55,008 nt of DNA from positions 1 to 55,008 of the forward strand of contig JAGQPX010000124.1 of NCBI GenBank assembly GCA_020426505.1, given 5' to 3'. Numbering within the stretch: the first letter of the stretch is position 1; each line of letters begins with the position of its first letter. Positions 51,211-55,008 of this stretch are shown here, piece after piece. The position numbers and the translations under genes are program-made. The notes beneath the pieces were generated by a model. It saw nothing but the letters and a program-made list of their open reading frames with translations, ran no database searches and was not told the DNA's origin. This DNA is from Planctomycetaceae bacterium. GTDB lineage: Bacteria; Planctomycetota; Planctomycetia; Planctomycetales; Planctomycetaceae.

Positions 51211-54069
51211 ATGTCCGGATCAACACTTCGTTTTGAGAGAACCCCAGCCGTGCCTGTATCGAATGGTCGGTCTCTGAGCAGTCCCAGCGTCGCCTACATG
51301 GAAGGGCTCTACGACGAGTACCTGCGCGGAGGGGCCGACATCCCGGAGGACTGGCGTCGATACTTCGACCAGTTACGAACGAGTGACGGCGACGGGCGAT
51401 TCGCGGAGCGACAATTTCCGCCCCGAAGTGTGTTTGCACCATCCGCCGGTTCTACCGGAGCTGCACCTGCGCGATCAGGCCTGAACGGAGATGTCGCGGG
51501 TCTGCAGGAGCGACTGGACCAGCTCATCCGCAACTACCGGGTGCGAGGTCACATCATCGCTGCGCTCGACCCGCTGGGCAAAGAGGTGCTTTCGCCTCCC
51601 GAGTTGGACCCGGGGTTCTACGGGTTCTCGGAATCGGATCTCGATCAGGAGTTGTCGACGTCGTGGTTCGGCGGTCCTGAGGTCCGCACGATTCGCCAAA
51701 TGGTCAACTGGTTGAGGCAGACGTACTGCCGGTCGATCGGCGTGCAGTTCATGCACATTGACAGTCTGCAGGTTCGCAGATGGCTCGCGGAACGGATGGA
51801 GACCACGGGGAACCGTATCAAGCTGGACCGGGAGGAGCAGTTACGAATTCTGGGCCGCCTGGCCGATGCGGTCGTGTTCGAGGAGTTCCTCGCCAGGAAG
51901 TACGTCGGAGCGAAGAGCTTCTCACTCGAAGGAGGCGAGAGTCTCATCCCTCTCCTCGATATGGCCATCGAGAAAGTGGGCAACGAAGGCGTGCGTGAGA
52001 TCGTGATCGGCATGGCTCATCGCGGGCGGTTGAATGTGCTCGCCAACATCATGGGTAAGTCGCCCCGGACCATCTTCCGCGAGTTCGAAGACGTGGATCC
52101 CGAACTGCACATGGGACGGGGTGACGTCAAGTACCACATGGGACACAGTGGGGACTGGACGACCTCCAAAGGGAACACGGTCCATCTCTCGCTGTGCTTT
52201 AATCCGAGCCATCTCGAATTCGTCAACCCGGTCGCGATGGGTCGTATGCGGGCCAAGCAGGACCGTTTCGGAGACTTCGATCACAGGCGAGGAGCCGTCT
52301 TCCTGATTCATGGTGACGCTGCATTCATCGGCGAAGGGGTTGTGCAGGAGACGCTCAATCTCAGCGAGTTACCGGGGTATCGCGTGGGCGGTACGATTCA
52401 CGTGATCGTCAACAATCAGATTGGCTTCACCACACCACCACAGGAGAGCCGGTCGTCTACGTACGCGACAGACGTGGCGAAGATGTTGCAGGTGCCGATC
52501 TTCCACGTCAACGGCGAAGACCCGGAAGCGGTGGCACAAGTCGTCAATCTAGCACTCGATTTTCGCAAGAAGTATCAGCGGGACGTCGTGATCGACATGT
52601 ACTGTTATCGGCGACGCGGTCATAACGAGAGCGACGAACCGGCATTCACGCAGCCGGTGATGTATCAGGCCATTCGGAAGAAGAAATCGACGTACAAGGA
52701 CTATCTCGCACATCTGCGCGCTCAGCGGGGCGTCACCAAGGATGAGGCCCAGCAGATCGTCGACGCCCGTCGAGACAAACTCGAACGCGAACTGGCAGAA
52801 GCGCGACGGGACGACTTCATCCGATGTCTGCCTCAACTCAGCGGCGTCTGGACCGGCTTCAAGGGGGGCAACGTACTTTCCTCAGCGCCTTCCGAAACAC
52901 GACTCGAAGTGGACGTGCTCTCCCGGTTGCTGACCGCTCAAACGGAAATCCCCGACGACTTCGCGATCCATCCCAAACTCACACGGTTGATGGAGGCGCG
53001 TCGAGAGATGGCGGCGGGAGAACGTCCGCTCGACTGGGGAACAGCAGAGGCATTGGCGTTCGGGACGGTCGTCGCCAACGGCACTCGTCTTCGCATGACA
53101 GGGCAGGATGTCTGTCGGGGGACGTTCAGTCATCGGCATGCTGTGCTGTACGACCACGAAGATGGACGTCCATTTACACCACTGAAGAATCTTACCGACG
53201 ACGAACGGCTTGTCGAATTCTACAACAGCCCGCTCTCAGAGGCGGGCGTGCTCGGATTCGAGTACGGTTACAGTCTCGACTGTCCGGAAGGGCTCGTCAT
53301 CTGGGAGGCCCAGTTCGGCGACTTCGTGAACGCTGGGCAGGTCATCATCGATCAGTTCATCGCCAGTGCCGAAGACAAATGGGAACGGCTGAGCAGTCTC
53401 GTGATGCTGTTGCCTCACGGCTTCGAGGGACAAGGCCCCGAGCATTCCTCAGCCCGGCTGGAACGATTCCTGATGCTCTCGGCTGAGGACAACATGCAGG
53501 TTGTGCAGCCATCGACCCCGGCTCAGTATTACCATCTGCTGCGTCGTCAGGTGCTGCGGACCTGGAAGAAGCCGTTGGTTGTCATGTCGCCGAAGAGCCT
53601 GCTGCGACTTCCGGAATGCACGTCGTCGCTGGAGGAGTGCGCGAATGGCCGCTTCCGTCCTGTCCTGCCTGACGCCTCGGACGTCGATCCGGCTCACGTG
53701 AAGCGTATCCTGCTCTGCTCCGGGAAGGTGTACTACGACCTCGCCCGTCGTCGTGTAGACGAAGGACGTGACGACGTCGCGATTGTTCGTATCGAGGAGT
53801 ATTACCCGTTGCCGGTTGAGCCGTTGCAGAACGCTCTGTCGGTCTATGCTGACGGAACGTCGGTCGTGTGGGTTCAGGACGAACCGCAAAACATGGGGGC
53901 GTGGTGGTTCTTGAAGGTCAATCTGGGTGATACGATTGATGGTCGATTGCCCTTCACAGGGGTCACGCGACCGCGCTCAGCAAGTCCGGCGACGGGGTCA
54001 CATCACAGTCACGAAATCGAACAACAACATTTGCTCGACGAAGCGTTCGGCGTCGAGAAGTCTGCCTGA
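51211..54069 (+). CDS. sucA: 2-oxoglutarate dehydrogenase E1 component
   Basis: About 952 residues, normal for SucA/OdhA. N-terminal E2-binding segment ([24 protein letters not shown]), then thiamine-diphosphate domains: [52 protein letters not shown], and the C-terminal part with [19 protein letters not shown] and [13 protein letters not shown]. It decarboxylates 2-oxoglutarate and succinylates the E2 lipoyl group. ATG 51211 has no clear ribosome site; GTG 51250, with GAGAGA ahead, may be the real start and TTG 51202 is also in frame. sucB follows by 8 bases. Confidence 0.95.
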   Translation: MSGSTLRFERTPAVPVSNGRSLSSPSVAYMEGLYDEYLRGGADIPEDWRRYFDQLRTSDGDGRFAERQFPPRSVFAPSAGSTGAAPARSGLNGDVAGLQERLDQLIRNYRVRGHIIAALDPLGKEVLSPPELDPGFYGFSESDLDQELSTSWFGGPEVRTIRQMVNWLRQTYCRSIGVQFMHIDSLQVRRWLAERMETTGNRIKLDREEQLRILGRLADAVVFEEFLARKYVGAKSFSLEGGESLIPLLDMAIEKVGNEGVREIVIGMAHRGRLNVLANIMGKSPRTIFREFEDVDPELHMGRGDVKYHMGHSGDWTTSKGNTVHLSLCFNPSHLEFVNPVAMGRMRAKQDRFGDFDHRRGAVFLIHGDAAFIGEGVVQETLNLSELPGYRVGGTIHVIVNNQIGFTTPPQESRSSTYATDVAKMLQVPIFHVNGEDPEAVAQVVNLALDFRKKYQRDVVIDMYCYRRRGHNESDEPAFTQPVMYQAIRKKKSTYKDYLAHLRAQRGVTKDEAQQIVDARRDKLERELAEARRDDFIRCLPQLSGVWTGFKGGNVLSSAPSETRLEVDVLSRLLTAQTEIPDDFAIHPKLTRLMEARREMAAGERPLDWGTAEALAFGTVVANGTRLRMTGQDVCRGTFSHRHAVLYDHEDGRPFTPLKNLTDDERLVEFYNSPLSEAGVLGFEYGYSLDCPEGLVIWEAQFGDFVNAGQVIIDQFIASAEDKWERLSSLVMLLPHGFEGQGPEHSSARLERFLMLSAEDNMQVVQPSTPAQYYHLLRRQVLRTWKKPLVVMSPKSLLRLPECTSSLEECANGRFRPVLPDASDVDPAHVKRILLCSGKVYYDLARRRVDEGRDDVAIVRIEEYYPLPVEPLQNALSVYADGTSVVWVQDEPQNMGAWWFLKVNLGDTIDGRLPFTGVTRPRSASPATGSHHSHEIEQQHLLDEAFGVEKSA

Positions 54070-54077
54070 GGGTCCAC

Positions 54078-55008
54078 ATGAGCACGGAAATTCGAGTGCC
54101 GGCGGTCGGCGAATCCATCTCCGAGGTCTTCATTGGCGAGTGGTACGTCAACGAGGGCGAATGGGTCGACGTGGATGAGAACCTCGTCGGGCTGGAGACC
54201 GACAAGGCGACGTTCGACGTGCCGGCTCCTGCGGGGGGGACGATCACGAAGGTGCTCAAGCAGGCGGGCGACTCGGCGGAGGTCGGCGAACTGATCGCCG
54301 AGTTGGAAGAAGGACCAGCGCCGAAAGGTCACGACGCAGCGCGGCAAACGCGTGGGAAAATTGAAGCCCCTACTGCCGGGGGCGGGTCACGTTCGTCCGA
54401 CGGTGATGTACGTGTCATGCCCGCCGCACAACGGGAACTCGCACAACGGGGACTGCAACCGAGTGACGTCCGGGCAACGGGGCCCGGTGGTCGGCTGCTC
54501 AAGGAAGATGTTCTGCGGGGTGCGATTAACAACGGGTCAGCAGGCGGGCCACGAGAGGAACGCCGCGTGCGGATGTCACCGATCCGTCAGACGATCGCCA
54601 AACGGCTCGTCGAAGCCCAGCAGACGGCGGCACTGCTGACGACCTTCAATGAATGCGACATGTCAGCTGTGAAGTCGTTGCGGGCACAATATCAGGACGA
54701 GTTCACCAGGAAGTACGGCATCAAACTCGGGTTCATGTCGTTCTTTGTCCGTGCGGTCGTCGATGCACTCAACGAGTTTCCGCAGGTCGGAGCACAGATC
54801 GAAGGGGATGAACTCGTGCATCGCAACTACTGTGACATCGGCATTGCCATCGGCGGCGGCAAGGGGCTCGTCGTCCCAGTCTTGCGAAACGCAGAACGCC
54901 TAAGCTTCGCCGAGATCGAACTTGCCATCGCAGACTTCGGACAGCGCGCCCAGCAGAACAAGATCGGTCTCGACGAACTGGAAGGCGGCACGTTCACCAT
55001 CTCCAACG
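54078..55008 (+). CDS. sucB: Dihydrolipoamide succinyltransferase (2-OGDH E2), 3' truncated
   Basis: 310 codons are visible and the frame is open at the right edge. Lipoyl domain residues 1-80 with the modified Lys 43 in ETDKATFDVPAP; a Gly/Ser linker; the E1/E3-binding domain at ~112-147 (MPAAQRELAQRGLQPSDVRATGPGGRLLKEDVL); then the catalytic acetyltransferase domain from ~165 (RMSPIRQTIAKRLVEAQ, NFNECDMS-like TTFNECDMS, IGIAIGGGKGLVVPVLR). The HxxxDG catalytic motif lies beyond the window. GAGGG precedes the ATG. Together with sucA it forms the complex that makes succinyl-CoA. Confidence 0.95.
   Translation, partial: MSTEIRVPAVGESISEVFIGEWYVNEGEWVDVDENLVGLETDKATFDVPAPAGGTITKVLKQAGDSAEVGELIAELEEGPAPKGHDAARQTRGKIEAPTAGGGSRSSDGDVRVMPAAQRELAQRGLQPSDVRATGPGGRLLKEDVLRGAINNGSAGGPREERRVRMSPIRQTIAKRLVEAQQTAALLTTFNECDMSAVKSLRAQYQDEFTRKYGIKLGFMSFFVRAVVDALNEFPQVGAQIEGDELVHRNYCDIGIAIGGGKGLVVPVLRNAERLSFAEIELAIADFGQRAQQNKIGLDELEGGTFTISN

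Overview
The window looks like chromosomal DNA from a planctomycete (Planctomycetota). The evidence is two large secreted proteins with an N-terminal planctomycete-type cytochrome c motif (CxxCH) followed by DUF1549 and DUF1553 regions, one of them paired with a DUF1501 protein that carries a Tat signal. Gly-rich, Cys-rich and Ser/Asp-repeat exported or membrane proteins, a kelch-mutarotase/sodium-symporter fusion and many GTG/TTG starts fit the same picture. I see no rRNA, tRNA, CRISPR array, integrase or insertion sequence. The gene content is ordinary chromosomal metabolism, not a mobile island.

Layout, left to right. 1-6.5 kb: a truncated small Cys-motif protein, a secreted OB-fold-like protein, a divergent NRAMP-family metal transporter, a Gfo/Idh/MocA oxidoreductase, a phosphohexomutase and a Cys-rich lipoprotein. 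7.2-9.1 kb: an unusual protein with an N-terminal helix-turn-helix, about 400 residues of Ser-Asp repeats and a C-terminal membrane anchor; its gene is bracketed by near-identical palindromes. 9.2-15.2 kb: a glycerophosphodiester phosphodiesterase, the mutarotase-symporter fusion, and a convergent FAD-dependent dehydrogenase gene that contains a perfect 16-bp parS sequence. 15.2-18.4 kb: a large PSD1/DUF1549/DUF1553 protein with a 32-residue membrane peptide gene right behind it.

18.6-31 kb is a fatty-acyl-CoA catabolism block. Leftward genes encode an HSDL2-like SDR, an APH-type kinase, an ACAD11-like dehydrogenase and a histidine-phosphatase-fold protein. Rightward, behind a TetR regulator, are EtfB, EtfA, a membrane Fe-S ETF:quinone oxidoreductase (EtfD type), two dissimilar acyl-CoA dehydrogenases and another SDR. 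A TetR-like palindrome lies between the two arms. Together they read as oxidation of (probably 4-hydroxy) acyl-CoAs with electrons passed through ETF to the membrane quinone pool.

31-46 kb: a rhomboid protease, lipoprotein and cupin cluster; a Gly-rich secreted protein ending in a textbook terminator; an amidohydrolase; a DksA/TraR-type zinc protein; an HtrA-like protease; an RraA-like protein; DUF309 and CBS proteins; the hslVU protease; a secreted hypothetical; a sigma-54 response regulator with a candidate sigma-54 promoter; and a VIT1/CCC1 transporter. 46.3-50.2 kb: the DUF1501 + PSD1 pair. 50.5-55 kb: a small membrane protein, then sucA and the first two thirds of sucB (2-oxoglutarate dehydrogenase), cut by the window edge.

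Most striking: the parS site, the lva/ACAD11-like split kinase-dehydrogenase cluster, the HTH-SD-repeat-membrane protein with its flanking palindromes, and two families of dispersed palindromic repeats. Functions are read from sequence motifs only; no database search was run.
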